A DNA stretch of 64,000 nt. Source: Hominiventricola aquisgranensis. GTDB taxonomy: Bacteria; Bacillota; Clostridia; Lachnospirales; Lachnospiraceae. The stretch lies in NCBI RefSeq assembly GCF_040096225.1, contig NZ_JBBMFC010000017.1, positions 5,054 through 69,053 on the forward strand, in the 5' to 3' direction. The notes beneath the pieces were generated by a model, which was given only the letters and a program-made list of their open reading frames with translations, did no database searches and was not told the DNA's origin. Made by a program: the position numbers and the translations under genes. Shown here piece by piece: positions 1 through 7,103 of the stretch (the first letter of the stretch is position 1; every line of letters begins with the position of its first letter).

Positions 1-2
1 GT

Positions 3-176
3 ACGATCTTCATTGAGGCGGCCACGAGCGACACCATCCAGCTTGTTGCAATCCCTGTCATGCCCATTCTTGAAGCAACCCTCTTGGCAGTAGGAGCTTG
101 CTTGCTGGCAACAGCAATTCCGCTACGGAAAATTTCAAAAATGAATATTGTGGATTCGATTGAAACGGTTGAGTAG
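3..176 (+). CDS. FtsX-family ABC transporter permease, C-terminal fragment
   Basis: This is the 3' end of a gene that starts left of the window; 57 codons are visible, ending with TAG at 174-176. The visible part has one long hydrophobic stretch (last transmembrane helix) and a short basic cytoplasmic tail containing RKISKMNIVDSIETVE. That helix plus a tail of the form K.n.vDSIe is how FtsX/MacB-type permeases of peptide-antibiotic exporters normally end. Because the window contains three more transporter sets of this class, it is probably the end of another one. Family assignment is inference from about 57 residues. Confidence 0.6.
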   Translation, partial: TIFIEAATSDTIQLVAIPVMPILEATLLAVGACLLATAIPLRKISKMNIVDSIETVE

Positions 177-363
177 AACACTATTTTTTGAACTGTCCGA
201 ACTTTCTAATATTTTGTGGACATTTAGGTTTTAGAATGACCTTATCAGTGAAAGCAGGTGGATAAAGAAGCTTTTGTCTATTTGCTGTGCTGATTCTGGT
301 ACAGTTGGCGGCCACTGGCACAACAGTTTTCCGCATTTACCCCAAGCAAAGGAGGCGAACAAT

Positions 364-843
364 ATGGGCAAAATTTTAATATTATCCGTCACTGACCACG
401 AAGAACATATACTCAATAAAATTATGGAAACTATCGCAAACGAGCCGAAGCTTAACCATATTGCGCCTCCTCTCCCTTGCAACATTCTTTCTTTTAAAAA
501 TCTGGAAATTCGGCTAAAGGAGCAGACAGTATCCTGCAGAGGTCAACTTGTTACTCTGACTCACCATGAGTTTGCTGTCCTTACATATCTGGCTCGTCAT
601 CCCAGCTGGGTATTCTCAGCCAGCCAGATTTATGAGGCCGTATGGGATAGAGACGGTGAACACTGCGGCACCGCCGTTGCCAGTGTCATCGGTCAGATCC
701 GGCGCAAGTTGACGCCGGATACACCAAAGAGTGGCTATATTCGCACTGTACTGGGTAGTGGATATAAATTTGAATCCGTGATACAGGAAATGCCGGACAT
801 AGGCTTATTGGCTCTGTCCGGCGCTTCTTTTTATATAAAATAA
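364..843 (+). CDS. free-standing OmpR/PhoB-type winged-helix protein, copy 1
   Basis: A 159-aa protein. Residues 1-50 are a short N-terminal segment (MGKILILSVTDHEEHILNKI) that resembles the start of a receiver domain but lacks the acidic pocket and phospho-Asp. Residues 55-140 form a Trans_reg_C winged helix (LTHHEFAVLTYLARHP, then IRRKLTPD, then IRTVLGSGYKFE). The ATG at 364 is chosen over upstream starts because AAAGGAGG lies 6-13 bases before it and the three paralogues start at the same MGK. It is one of four paralogues here (also 3802, 8619 minus, 28886 minus). Unlike copy 2, it reads 20-odd residues past the ancestral end, straight through a terminator hairpin. Role: probably a DNA-binding regulator without phosphorylation control; target unknown. 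Confidence 0.8.
   Translation: MGKILILSVTDHEEHILNKIMETIANEPKLNHIAPPLPCNILSFKNLEIRLKEQTVSCRGQLVTLTHHEFAVLTYLARHPSWVFSASQIYEAVWDRDGEHCGTAVASVIGQIRRKLTPDTPKSGYIRTVLGSGYKFESVIQEMPDIGLLALSGASFYIK
792..832 (+). terminator. terminator-like hairpin inside the 3' end of winged-helix copy 1
   Basis: GCCGGACA (792-799) pairs with TGTCCGGC (815-822), followed by CTTCTTTTT. It has the form of an intrinsic terminator but lies inside the open frame, before the stop at 841-843. This suggests the original stop codon was lost and translation now runs through the terminator. Confidence 0.6.
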
Positions 844-929
844 GGCTGCAAGTATTGCTTCCTGTATTACTTGAAAAAAACATATATAAATTCGACAAAC
901 GGCAGTCTACTCTTCCCCAAATAGACTAT

Positions 930-1283
930 TTACAGTTTTGAACCACAAGGCGGTGTAATATCCAATCCTTCAAGAAAGTGTATTCCCCAGTTACACATAG
1001 AATCTAATACCGGAATGATACTTTTTCCAAAGGCGGTAAGTGAATACAAGGTTTTAGGTGGTTTTTCTGGAATTACTTCTCTGTGAATCATGCCACATTC
1101 TTCCAAATCGCGAAGTTGTTGTGAAAGCATTTTAGGTGTGGCTTTTGGAATTAAGCGTTGTAATTCCATGTAGTGCAAAGGTTTTTCTATCAAATGCCAA
1201 AGAATGAGAGGTTTATATTTTCCTCCAATCAGAAAAAGTGTGGCTTCCACTGGACAACTAAATTGATCTTTTTGATAATTCAT
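930..1283 (-). CDS. HxlR-family transcriptional regulator
   Basis: A 117-aa winged-helix protein of the usual HxlR length. It has the family pattern: an N-terminal Cys (CPVEATLFLIGGKYKPLIL), the recognition region PKMLSQQLRDLEECGMIHRE, and the wing PPKTLYSLTAFGKSI. HxlR proteins often sense electrophiles or redox stress through that N-terminal Cys. The start at 1283 has AAAGGAG upstream on the minus strand; the longer open frame upstream has none. It is divergent from a nitroreductase gene 150 bases away, the classical arrangement for an HxlR regulator and its target, so it probably controls that gene and itself. Confidence 0.88.
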   Translation of the reverse strand: MNYQKDQFSCPVEATLFLIGGKYKPLILWHLIEKPLHYMELQRLIPKATPKMLSQQLRDLEECGMIHREVIPEKPPKTLYSLTAFGKSIIPVLDSMCNWGIHFLEGLDITPPCGSKL

Positions 1284-1308
1284 TTTTATATATTCACTCC
1301 TTTTTGGG

Positions 1309-1328
1309 TACTTTCTTTGAGGGAAGTA
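1309..1328. promoter_or_regulatory. candidate HxlR operator
   Basis: TACTT (1309-1313) and AAGTA (1324-1328) form an inverted repeat between the divergent HxlR and nitroreductase genes. HxlR/YodB-type regulators bind TACT-rich dyads. The assignment rests on position and symmetry only. Confidence 0.4.
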
Positions 1329-1432
1329 TCTACCTGAAAAGTGCAATCTTGTTATTCTACTGCACCATGTTAAAATTAGTACGACGATTGAACATGTCAA
1401 CTAAATTATACAGCACCAAGAAAGGATTGACC

Positions 1433-1954
1433 ATGATGAATTTTATTGAGATTGCAAAAAAACGGTATTCTGTACGCAATTACAGTGGCAAAAAAGTGGA
1501 GAAAGAGAAGCTTGATAAAATTTTGCAGGCTGCTCATGTTGCACCAACAGCAGCAAACCTACAGCCGGTTCACTTAATTGCAGTAGAAAGCAAAGAGGGA
1601 CTGGAAAAAATCAGCAAAGGGGCAAATATTTATAATGCTCCTCTTGCAATTATTGTATGTGCAGATCATAACAAAGCATGGGTTCGCCCCTTTGACCAAA
1701 AGCAAACCGGAGACATTGACGCAGCTATCCTAACAGACCATATGATGTTGGAGGCAACAGAATTAGGTTTAGGTACCGTATGGGTATGTTACTTTCAGCC
1801 TGATGTTATCCGGAAAGAATTTGATTTACCCGATAATTTAGAGCCAATCAATATTTTGGTAATCGGTTATGGAAATGAAGCGCCATCAGATACAGAAAGA
1901 CATGAACACATGAGGATTCCACTCACTGACTTAGTTTCGTATGAAAAACTGTAA
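1433..1954 (+). CDS. nitroreductase family protein (FMN-dependent NAD(P)H oxidoreductase)
   Basis: A 173-aa protein matching short nitroreductases. The N-terminus FIEIAKKRYSVRNYSGKKV is the FMN phosphate-binding motif (R-S-x-R), followed by AAHVAPTAANLQPVH and, near the end, GLGTVWVCYF and ILVIGYGNEAP. Such enzymes are homodimers that reduce nitro compounds, quinones or flavins with NAD(P)H in the cytoplasm. Two ATGs occur in tandem (1433, 1436), with AAAGG just upstream at 1421-1425. It is divergent from the HxlR gene and followed by an FMN riboswitch, RibU and a flavokinase, so flavin supply and a flavin enzyme sit together. Substrate cannot be read from the sequence. Confidence 0.9.
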   Translation: MMNFIEIAKKRYSVRNYSGKKVEKEKLDKILQAAHVAPTAANLQPVHLIAVESKEGLEKISKGANIYNAPLAIIVCADHNKAWVRPFDQKQTGDIDAAILTDHMMLEATELGLGTVWVCYFQPDVIRKEFDLPDNLEPINILVIGYGNEAPSDTERHEHMRIPLTDLVSYEKL

Positions 1955-2052
1955 CCGAGTATGACTCGATTTCCGAAATACTTCCGAACTATCTTCAACT
2001 CATTGCTTCCAAAAATAGTTGATGTTATAATTGCGGGGAAACAACTGAATAA

Positions 2053-2165
2053 AAGTGTCTTCGGGGCAGGGTGAAATTCCCGATTGGCGGTAAAGTCCGC
2101 GAGCGTAAAACGCACGATTTGGTGTAATTCCAAAACCAACAGTATAGTCTGGATGAAAGAAGATA
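2053..2165 (+). promoter_or_regulatory. FMN riboswitch (RFN element)
   Basis: All conserved RFN blocks are present in order: TCTTCGGGGCAGGGTGAAAT, then CCCGATTGGCGGTAAAGTCC, then GCGAGCGTAAAACGC, then GATTTGGTGTAATTCC, then AACAGTATAGTCTGGATG and AAAGAAGA. These make the six-stem FMN aptamer. FMN binding normally turns off riboflavin synthesis or uptake genes, which agrees with the ribU gene that follows. Confidence 0.97.
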
Positions 2166-2227
2166 TGGTTAGATTTCCGCAGATTTTAAGGGGCTTACTT
2201 TCTTTTCTGTGGCCTAATTATAATGTT

Positions 2228-2266
2228 AACACCCGAAAGACCTTTTCTTTTGGGTGTTAATTTTTT
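2228..2266 (+). terminator. riboswitch expression-platform terminator
   Basis: AACACCCGAAAGA (2228-2240) pairs over 13 bases (one G-U) with TCTTTTGGGTGTT (2246-2258) across a 5-base loop, followed by AATTTTTT. Sitting between the FMN aptamer and ribU, it is the terminator that forms when FMN is bound. Confidence 0.92.
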
Positions 2267-2285
2267 GCCACGGAGGAAAGCAATT

Positions 2286-2930
2286 ATGAACAGTAAAACA
2301 AAAAGAGTCACCACTATTGGGATGCTATGTGCGATCACTTATGCCACCATGGTTGTCGGCAGGATTCCGATTATTCTATTCTTAAAGTACGACCCATCCG
2401 ATGTTATTGTAACTTTGGGCGGCTTTATTTGGGGACCGATGACTTCTTGTATCGTATCTGTCATTGTGGCAATCCTTGAAATGATTACAGTAAGCGATAC
2501 TGGAATATTAGGTTGTATCATGAATATCGTACAAACACTATCTTTTGCGTGTACGGCATCTGTCATTTACAAAAAAAAGCACACTTTATCTGGTGCAGTG
2601 ATTGGTCTGGCATCGGGATGGCTCATAACGGTTGTTGTTATGCTGTTGTGGAACTATTTGGTAACACCGCTTTACATGGGGTATCCAAGAGAAGCAGTTG
2701 TAGAATTGTTACTTCCTGCCTTTCTTCCATTTAACTTGTTGAAAGGTGGGTTAAATGCATCCATTACCTTTTTACTGTATAAGCCCATAGTTACCGCTTT
2801 GAGAAAAAGCGGATATGTTGCTGCTTCGGAAAATGAAGCAAGACAAAAGCATACTGGTCTGCTTATATTGGCAAGTTTTATTATTGTAACTTGTGTTTTG
2901 ATTATCCTGTCAATGAATGGGATTATATGA
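2286..2930 (+). CDS. ribU: riboflavin ECF transporter substrate-binding subunit RibU
   Basis: A 214-aa integral membrane protein with about six hydrophobic segments, the size and profile of an ECF S-component. The N-terminal TTIGMLCAITYATMVVGRIP and the KYDPSDVIVTLGGFIWGP block, including the conserved D-P-S/D region, are typical of RibU. It captures riboflavin outside and needs the shared EcfA/A'/T module, which is not in the window and would come from the host. Start at 2286 has CGGAGG upstream; the 22 codons before it are riboswitch terminator sequence. It is controlled by the FMN riboswitch and its stop overlaps a possible start of the flavokinase gene. Confidence 0.92.
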   Translation: MNSKTKRVTTIGMLCAITYATMVVGRIPIILFLKYDPSDVIVTLGGFIWGPMTSCIVSVIVAILEMITVSDTGILGCIMNIVQTLSFACTASVIYKKKHTLSGAVIGLASGWLITVVVMLLWNYLVTPLYMGYPREAVVELLLPAFLPFNLLKGGLNASITFLLYKPIVTALRKSGYVAASENEARQKHTGLLILASFIIVTCVLIILSMNGII

Positions 2931-2938
2931 GGATTGAA

Positions 2939-3631
2939 ATGAAAGAAAAACTAAATGAGCCTATTTACACACTAACAGGAACCGTTATACATGGCCGAGG
3001 TATTGGAAAGCATGTGGGGACACCTACCGCGAACATAGCAATCGAAAAAAAAGATTTTTTGCCAAAGACAGGAGTATATGTGGCAGATATTCTTTTAGGC
3101 GATAAGAGATATTACGGTGTTACCCACATTGGGACGCGCCCTACACTTGATAATGATAGCTTTGTTTCAATCGAAACATATATTTTTGATTTTGATAAGG
3201 ATATATATGGGTGTACGATAACTGTCAACCTATATAAGAAATTGAGGGAAGTCAGAAAATTCAATGAATTATCCTTGCTGCTTGAACAAATTGCGAATGA
3301 CCGGACAATGGCACAAGAATTTTGGGGATTAAAGCAAACAAATCACACCTTACACATTGATGTTAACCGGCATTGTGTAATATTAGAACAGCAGGAAGTT
3401 TATTTATCAACAAACGAATTTGAAGTCCTTTATCTGTTACTGCAATCTCCTCAAACTGCATTCACAAAAGAACAGATTTATGAACAGATTTGGCATGAAC
3501 CCACAAATAACCATTTGCATGCAGTAGAAAACACGATTTTTCAAATACGAAAAAGGCTAAAGCCATATTGCATGGGACACGAGTATATAAAAACAGTAAT
3601 TGGCTATGGTTATAAATTCAATTCCGAGTAA
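2939..3631 (+). CDS. riboflavin kinase fused to an OmpR-type winged-helix domain
   Basis: A 230-aa two-domain protein. Residues 1-125 are an RibF-type flavokinase: GRGIGKHVGTPTANI (the G.G...G.PTAN nucleotide/flavin motif), YYGVTHIGTRPTL, and SIETYIFDFDKDIYG with the catalytic Glu. The FAD synthetase half of normal bifunctional RibF is missing. Residues 140-230 are a winged helix (LSTNEFEVLYLLLQSP, FTKEQIYEQIW, IRKRLKP, IKTVIGYGYKFNSE) related to the free-standing winged-helix proteins nearby. ATG 2939 is preferred because GAGG lies 6 bases before it; ATG 2927, overlapping the ribU stop, is possible. Expected activity: ATP-dependent FMN formation. The DNA-binding half suggests a bacterial counterpart of archaeal RbkR, where kinase and regulator are one protein; that is inference. 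Confidence 0.88.
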   Translation: MKEKLNEPIYTLTGTVIHGRGIGKHVGTPTANIAIEKKDFLPKTGVYVADILLGDKRYYGVTHIGTRPTLDNDSFVSIETYIFDFDKDIYGCTITVNLYKKLREVRKFNELSLLLEQIANDRTMAQEFWGLKQTNHTLHIDVNRHCVILEQQEVYLSTNEFEVLYLLLQSPQTAFTKEQIYEQIWHEPTNNHLHAVENTIFQIRKRLKPYCMGHEYIKTVIGYGYKFNSE

Positions 3632-3801
3632 GGTGGTAAACACAAGAGCAAATAGCGCCATTCTCAAAATTTTGAAGTCTTCGTGTTCAGCAACCTTTTA
3701 TAAACAGAAACGGCTCTGATACTATCCCCCAGTTCATTTAGGTTTCACCAAAAACAAGACCACTGCTTATTCATATAGAGAGAAGAAAGGATGTGAACAA
3801 T

Positions 3802-4227
3802 ATGGGCAAATTTTTAATATTATCCGTTGCAGACCATGAAGAACACATACTCAATAAAATTATGGAAGCCCTTGCAGACGAACCAGAGCTTGACCATATT
3901 GCTCTCCCACTCTCGGATGACACTCTCCCCTTTCCGGAGCTTGAGATTCGCCTGAAGGAGCAGGCAGTATTCTGCAGAGGTCAACTTGTTACACTAACTC
4001 ATCATGAGTTTGCTGTCCTTGCTTATCTGGCTCGCCATCCTGGCTGGGTCTTTTCTGCCAGCCAAATCTATGAGGCTGTGTGGGCTGCGGACGGTGAACA
4101 CTGCGGTACCGCTGTTGCCAGTGTAATCGGTCAGATCCGTCGCAAGTTGACACCGGATACGCCGAAGGGCGGTTATATCCGGACTGTACTGGGCAGCGGA
4201 TATAAATTTAACAGTTCTCCATTTTAA
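3802..4227 (+). CDS. free-standing OmpR/PhoB-type winged-helix protein, copy 2
   Basis: A 141-aa paralogue of copy 1, about 85% identical over the shared length, with the same N-terminal MGKFLILSVADHEEHILNK and C-terminal winged helix ending VLGSGYKFN. It stops where copy 1 reads on, so this is probably the ancestral length. ATG 3802 is chosen by alignment with the other copies, with AAAGGATG upstream; a GTG at 3793 is in frame. Copies 1 and 2 are in the same orientation and bracket the flavin cassette. No receiver Asp is present. Confidence 0.8.
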   Translation: MGKFLILSVADHEEHILNKIMEALADEPELDHIALPLSDDTLPFPELEIRLKEQAVFCRGQLVTLTHHEFAVLAYLARHPGWVFSASQIYEAVWAADGEHCGTAVASVIGQIRRKLTPDTPKGGYIRTVLGSGYKFNSSPF

Positions 4228-4234
4228 GTCAGCA

Positions 4235-4273
4235 AGAAAGGCTCCGAGGCCATAATGATCTCGGAGCCTTTCT
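4235..4273. terminator. bidirectional terminator
   Basis: AGAAAGGCTCCGAG (4235-4248) and CTCGGAGCCTTTCT (4260-4273) form a perfect 14-bp stem. It lies between the convergent winged-helix copy 2 and the HTH_16 gene and can serve both. Confidence 0.85.
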
Positions 4274-4280
4274 CATTGAC

Positions 4281-4463
4281 TTAAATCTTAAACAACTTAA
4301 TCGCCTTCAACAAAATAATGCTCAATTCCTGGTACAAATCCTCATCCAGCACACCATCAATAATGGCATACTTGAGCAGCAATGGTCGATACATCTGCAA
4401 AATCGTCGTAATGGCATCCTCGTTTCCCGCCTTGGCGCTGAGAAGCAGACATTCAAAATTCAT
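4281..4463 (-). CDS. HTH_16-type small protein of conjugative elements
   Basis: A 60-aa protein, MNFECLLLSAKAGNEDAITT at the start and DEDLYQELSIILLKAIKLFK at the end. This matches the small helix-turn-helix (HTH_16) proteins found next to sigma-70-like factors in Tn916-related and Lachnospiraceae elements, where the pair is thought to control element genes. Its first 4 bases overlap the end of the sigma-like gene (ATGA), so the two are translationally coupled. Confidence 0.8.
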   Translation of the reverse strand: MNFECLLLSAKAGNEDAITTILQMYRPLLLKYAIIDGVLDEDLYQELSIILLKAIKLFKI

Positions 4464-4867
4464 CTCTTGTCACCTCCTTCAATGCTCTTTCTGATTTTCT
4501 GAATCGTCCTATAGTAAAGCGCAGCTGCCCCTTTGTAGGACAGTTCAAACTTTACTCCCAGAGTTTCAAAATCTTCTTCCTCCAGCGTTCGAGCCAGAAA
4601 GATCTGGCGCTCCCGTTCATTGAGTTTCTGAAGTGCCTCCAGAAGCGCTCCATTTTCAATGACATCCATAAGCGGCAATTTGTCTAAAACCACTTCCTCT
4701 GAGCTTGGTTCGGACTCATAGACCACTTCCACAGTACTCTCTATACTGCTGCGCTTATAAAGCTGGATCAAATAATCTTTTCTGCGGCGCTTGACCGCCG
4801 AAACTAAATATGCTGTAAACCTGAATTGCAGGTCATCTTCTGCCTGTCCATTGTTCCGTTGCCACAT
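4460..4867 (-). CDS. sigma-70-like factor of a conjugative element
   Basis: A 135-aa protein. The middle (LNERERQIFLARTLEEEDFE, then LGVKFELSYKGAAALYYRTI, then QKIRKS) is a sigma region 4-like helix-turn-helix. The N-terminal part (FTAYLVSAVKRRRKDYLIQL) matches the short sigma-like proteins encoded with HTH_16 genes on conjugative elements. ATG 4867 is chosen because GGAGGTAAAGCC lies directly upstream; the longer frame reaching 5026 runs into the structured non-coding stretch. It has no recognisable sigma region 2 of full length, so whether it guides RNA polymerase or acts as a regulator is open. Confidence 0.8.
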   Translation of the reverse strand: MWQRNNGQAEDDLQFRFTAYLVSAVKRRRKDYLIQLYKRSSIESTVEVVYESEPSSEEVVLDKLPLMDVIENGALLEALQKLNERERQIFLARTLEEEDFETLGVKFELSYKGAAALYYRTIQKIRKSIEGGDKR

Positions 4868-5290
4868 GGCTTTACCTCCAAAAGTCTCAAGAATTTCTAT
4901 GAATTTCCTGAGCTTCTGGCGGTGACCTGCACCGGACAAAACCTGGCTGTGATAAACAAAAACAGCCAGCTTTGTACCAATGGACAAAACCAGCTGTTCC
5001 CTGAATTGCTGCATCGAGCAGTTCAATAGATACCATCCGAGCAGGTGGAGGTTTTTCCTTATGTGGAGAAAACTCTCTCGTCCTGCCTCGACGATATACC
5101 CCTATTGAGAGCCGTTCATGAAAAGCCGTGTGTCCTGGAGTTATGAAAGCAATGAACTGCTCGATGTTGTGGAATCCTTTTTCCATAACATCGTTACTCC
5201 CTGTCCGCAGTTATGCGGACGGCACACAGGCGGCCTGCATCATCCCCTTTCTTTCGCGATATGGCAGCGCAACGCTGCCGCCCTGCTGAT
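4868..5290 (-). other. highly structured non-coding stretch upstream of the sigma-like gene
   Basis: No convincing gene is seen. Instead there is a series of inverted repeats: CTGGCTG/CAGCCAG (4943-4949, 4963-4969); a long-range perfect 14-bp pair CATCGAGCAGTTCA (5012-5025) with TGAACTGCTCGATG (5153-5166); nested CTCTC/GAGAG and TCGTC/GACGA (5073-5082, 5090-5094, 5107-5111); CGATGTT..GGAA / TTCC..AACATCG (5162-5193); GTCCGC/GCGGAC (5203-5220); GGCAGCG/CGCTGCC (5263-5279). The 14-bp helix and the CGATGTT hairpin both need bases 5162-5166, so they exclude each other. It may be a structured leader RNA of the sigma-like gene, a separate RNA, or a DNA origin. Strand is assigned by the downstream gene and is uncertain. 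Confidence 0.5.
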
Positions 5291-5591
5291 AATTGTTAAA
5301 TTGTGAAATAATACTTTTTTCAAATGCTATTCCAACTATTCTATGAATCTATGAAATTAAAACAAAAGGCGGCCTTCATCCTTATTGTCAGGATAAAGAC
5401 CACCCTCTTCTTCCGATTTTCATTGGGTACTGTACTGATCTCATCCCCCCACCTCCACTTATCGAGTTTTCATTGGTTTTGGGATCACTGCCATAATTAC
5501 AGTGTAACTGACAGTTTTCGGAAACTTTTGGAGTAGCATTGGAGTCGCTTTCGAGTAAAAAGAAAATCATTCGACATTATATGACAAAACA
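5291..5591. other. intergenic stretch, no gene seen
   Basis: AT-rich non-coding sequence. Open frames here are short, lack ribosome sites and have no family resemblance. An imperfect hairpin (GGCGGCCTTCATCCT with AGGATAAAGACCACC, about 5364-5405) is the only structure noticed. Confidence 0.5.
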
Positions 5592-5647
5592 GGCTCTAAA
5601 ACGGACACACTGCTTTTCAACCTCTCTCAGTGTCCCGCTTTAGAGCC
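5592..5647 (-). terminator. terminator of the SLOG gene
   Basis: GGCTCTAAAACGGACACACTG (split here as arm 5592-5612) pairs imperfectly with the arm ending TTTAGAGCC (to 5647), giving a stem of about 19 bp just after the SLOG gene stop. On the minus strand it is followed by TGTTTTGTC. Confidence 0.7.
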
Positions 5648-5653
5648 CTTCCT

Positions 5654-6202
5654 TTATTTTTTAGTTATATCTTCCTCTGTTACCTGGGCTGTATCTGGAT
5701 GGATATAAATGATCTGGAGTCCTTTCTTCTTGGCATAGTTGACCGTCTGCTGGGTTCCGGACCGCATATTGTGTGCATTATCATAGACAGCTATCATATG
5801 CCCGGCCTGCTCCACCATATAGTAATTGCGTTTCTTATAGCTTTCGCTTGAGGGCATTTCGCCCAGCACTAAGACCTTCTCAGCATATCTGCAAATAAAA
5901 TCCATCCTCTTTCGGTGCCAGTCATCCCAGTCTGCATTGTAACCCTCAAAAGGGAGAGCCAGACACAATTCCACATCTTGATACGCTTGCTGCTCTTTCA
6001 TACGTAGCAGGAGCTCCGCTGCCCACATATCAACGCCCATTGCTCCTCCAACCCAAAAGCATCGTACTCCCTGATGATAGAGTCGTATGAGTTGCTCCTG
6101 CAGACACTTTTTAATCCGTTGGCAGCGTTTATCCTTTTCATTATATTTGAACTTAAATCTGGTCGGTCTGTGACCTGTAATCACACACGAAAAACTGTTC
6201 AT
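5654..6202 (-). CDS. SLOG-domain protein (DUF1273/YpsA-like)
   Basis: A 182-aa single-domain protein. CVITGHRPTRFKFKYNEKD at the N-terminus and FWVGGAMGVDMWAAELLL about residues 62-80 are the two nucleotide-binding motifs of the SLOG/DUF1273 superfamily (Rossmann-like fold). ALPFEGYNADWDDWHRKR and the later NYYMVEQAGHMIAVYDN agree with YpsA relatives. SLOG proteins bind nucleotide-derived ligands; DUF1273 versions are common on mobile elements but their job there is not established. ATG 6202 follows AAAGGAG; the longer frame upstream lacks a ribosome site. It is divergent from an XRE regulator. Confidence 0.85.
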   Translation of the reverse strand: MNSFSCVITGHRPTRFKFKYNEKDKRCQRIKKCLQEQLIRLYHQGVRCFWVGGAMGVDMWAAELLLRMKEQQAYQDVELCLALPFEGYNADWDDWHRKRMDFICRYAEKVLVLGEMPSSESYKKRNYYMVEQAGHMIAVYDNAHNMRSGTQQTVNYAKKKGLQIIYIHPDTAQVTEEDITKK

Positions 6203-6328
6203 ATAATTCTCCTTTCCTGGCGTACTCCTCTGCATATTATACTTGCCATGGACGAGATAAATCAACCATGACCGCTTAATAATCCATGTCATAGCGGATA
6301 AAATGTAACTATAGCATGGAGGTGACGC

Positions 6329-6658
6329 ATGGAAAATCTACTGAAAGATATGGGTAAACGGATCTTCGACCGGAGGAAACAACTAAATATGACCCAAGAA
6401 ACTCTGGCAGAGCTGGCTCATGTCACACCACAGACCATCTCCACCGCAGAATTGGGTCAAAAGGCTATGCGGCCTGAGACGATCCTCAAAGTCTGTGATG
6501 CACTTCACATCAGCACCGAGTATTTGTTGCGAGGCGTCATCACAGAAACAGATTCCTCCCTTCTTATGGAGAAGATTTCCACACTAACACCCAAACAATA
6601 CAGGCATTTTGAAGATATTTTAGACAGTTTTATCGCGGCCATACAGGAAGAGGCATAG
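6329..6658 (+). CDS. XRE-family transcriptional regulator
   Basis: A 109-aa protein. Residues 8-65 are an XRE helix-turn-helix (IFDRRKQLNMTQETLAELAH, then PQTISTAELGQKAMRPETIL). The C-terminal 40 residues (LLMEKISTLTPKQYRHFEDI) form a helical dimerisation tail. GGAGGTGACGC precedes the ATG. In mobile elements such proteins usually act as the element's immunity repressor. It is divergent from the SLOG gene, with 126 bases between them that could hold its operator. Confidence 0.85.
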   Translation: MENLLKDMGKRIFDRRKQLNMTQETLAELAHVTPQTISTAELGQKAMRPETILKVCDALHISTEYLLRGVITETDSSLLMEKISTLTPKQYRHFEDILDSFIAAIQEEA

Positions 6659-6686
6659 GAGCATCGCTGGCTCCCATGCCTCTTTT
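6650..6686. terminator. terminator between convergent XRE and ParR-like genes
   Basis: GAGGCATAGGAGC (6650-6662) pairs with GCTCCCATGCCTC (6670-6682), one mismatch, followed by TTTT. It overlaps the last codons of the XRE gene. Confidence 0.8.
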
Positions 6687-6688
6687 GA

Positions 6689-7099
6689 TTATCCCCGGCT
6701 GCGGAATGCAGACAAGGCACCAGCAATCAGTCTGCGTGTCCTATCGTCCATTTCCGAATCATCGTCCACTTCCTGTGCAGTTGAAGGCATCACAGGCGCT
6801 ACGGGCCCCTCAACCAATCTGGCTGTGATCGCCTGCTCTTTTGCTTTTTCCTGTCCCATACCTTCCTGCCGCAAAATCTCTTTGACGATAGCCACTACCG
6901 CTTCTTTGCTGATAATAGAAGCATTTAGTGGCTGCGGCTCCTGCCCAAAGTGCTCATTATAGTAGACCACTGCATTTGCCACATATTGCGCTTTTGTGCG
7001 GGGACTCTGTAACTCCAGTAATCCAATGGCAGTCTCGTGTATGGGATCGCCCTCATTAAAGCGCAGCGTAAACCGTCCTCGTTCTTTTTTCTCGCCCAT
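6689..7099 (-). CDS. ParR/StbB-like partition adaptor partner of ParM
   Basis: A 136-aa protein immediately downstream of the ParM-like gene (4-base gap). The N-terminus (RGRFTLRFNEGDPIHETAIG) and following segment (KAQYVANAVVYYNEHF) look like a ribbon-helix-helix DNA-binding domain; the rest is acidic and probably disordered, with a basic end (RRLIAGALSAFRSRG) that could contact the filament. This matches the small partner encoded next to ParM/StbA actins on plasmids and ICEs. ATG 7099 is preceded by AGGTGATGGT; the longer frame would overlap parM. Assignment rests mostly on context. Confidence 0.7.
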   Translation of the reverse strand: MGEKKERGRFTLRFNEGDPIHETAIGLLELQSPRTKAQYVANAVVYYNEHFGQEPQPLNASIISKEAVVAIVKEILRQEGMGQEKAKEQAITARLVEGPVAPVMPSTAQEVDDDSEMDDRTRRLIAGALSAFRSRG

Positions 7100-7103
7100 A
7101 CCA

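Noticed and set aside
4887..5186. Minus-strand 99-codon frame across the structured stretch
   Set aside because: No ribosome site before its ATG, odd composition, and it is filled with the inverted repeats listed for 4880-5280; the sigma-like gene has a better start at 4867.
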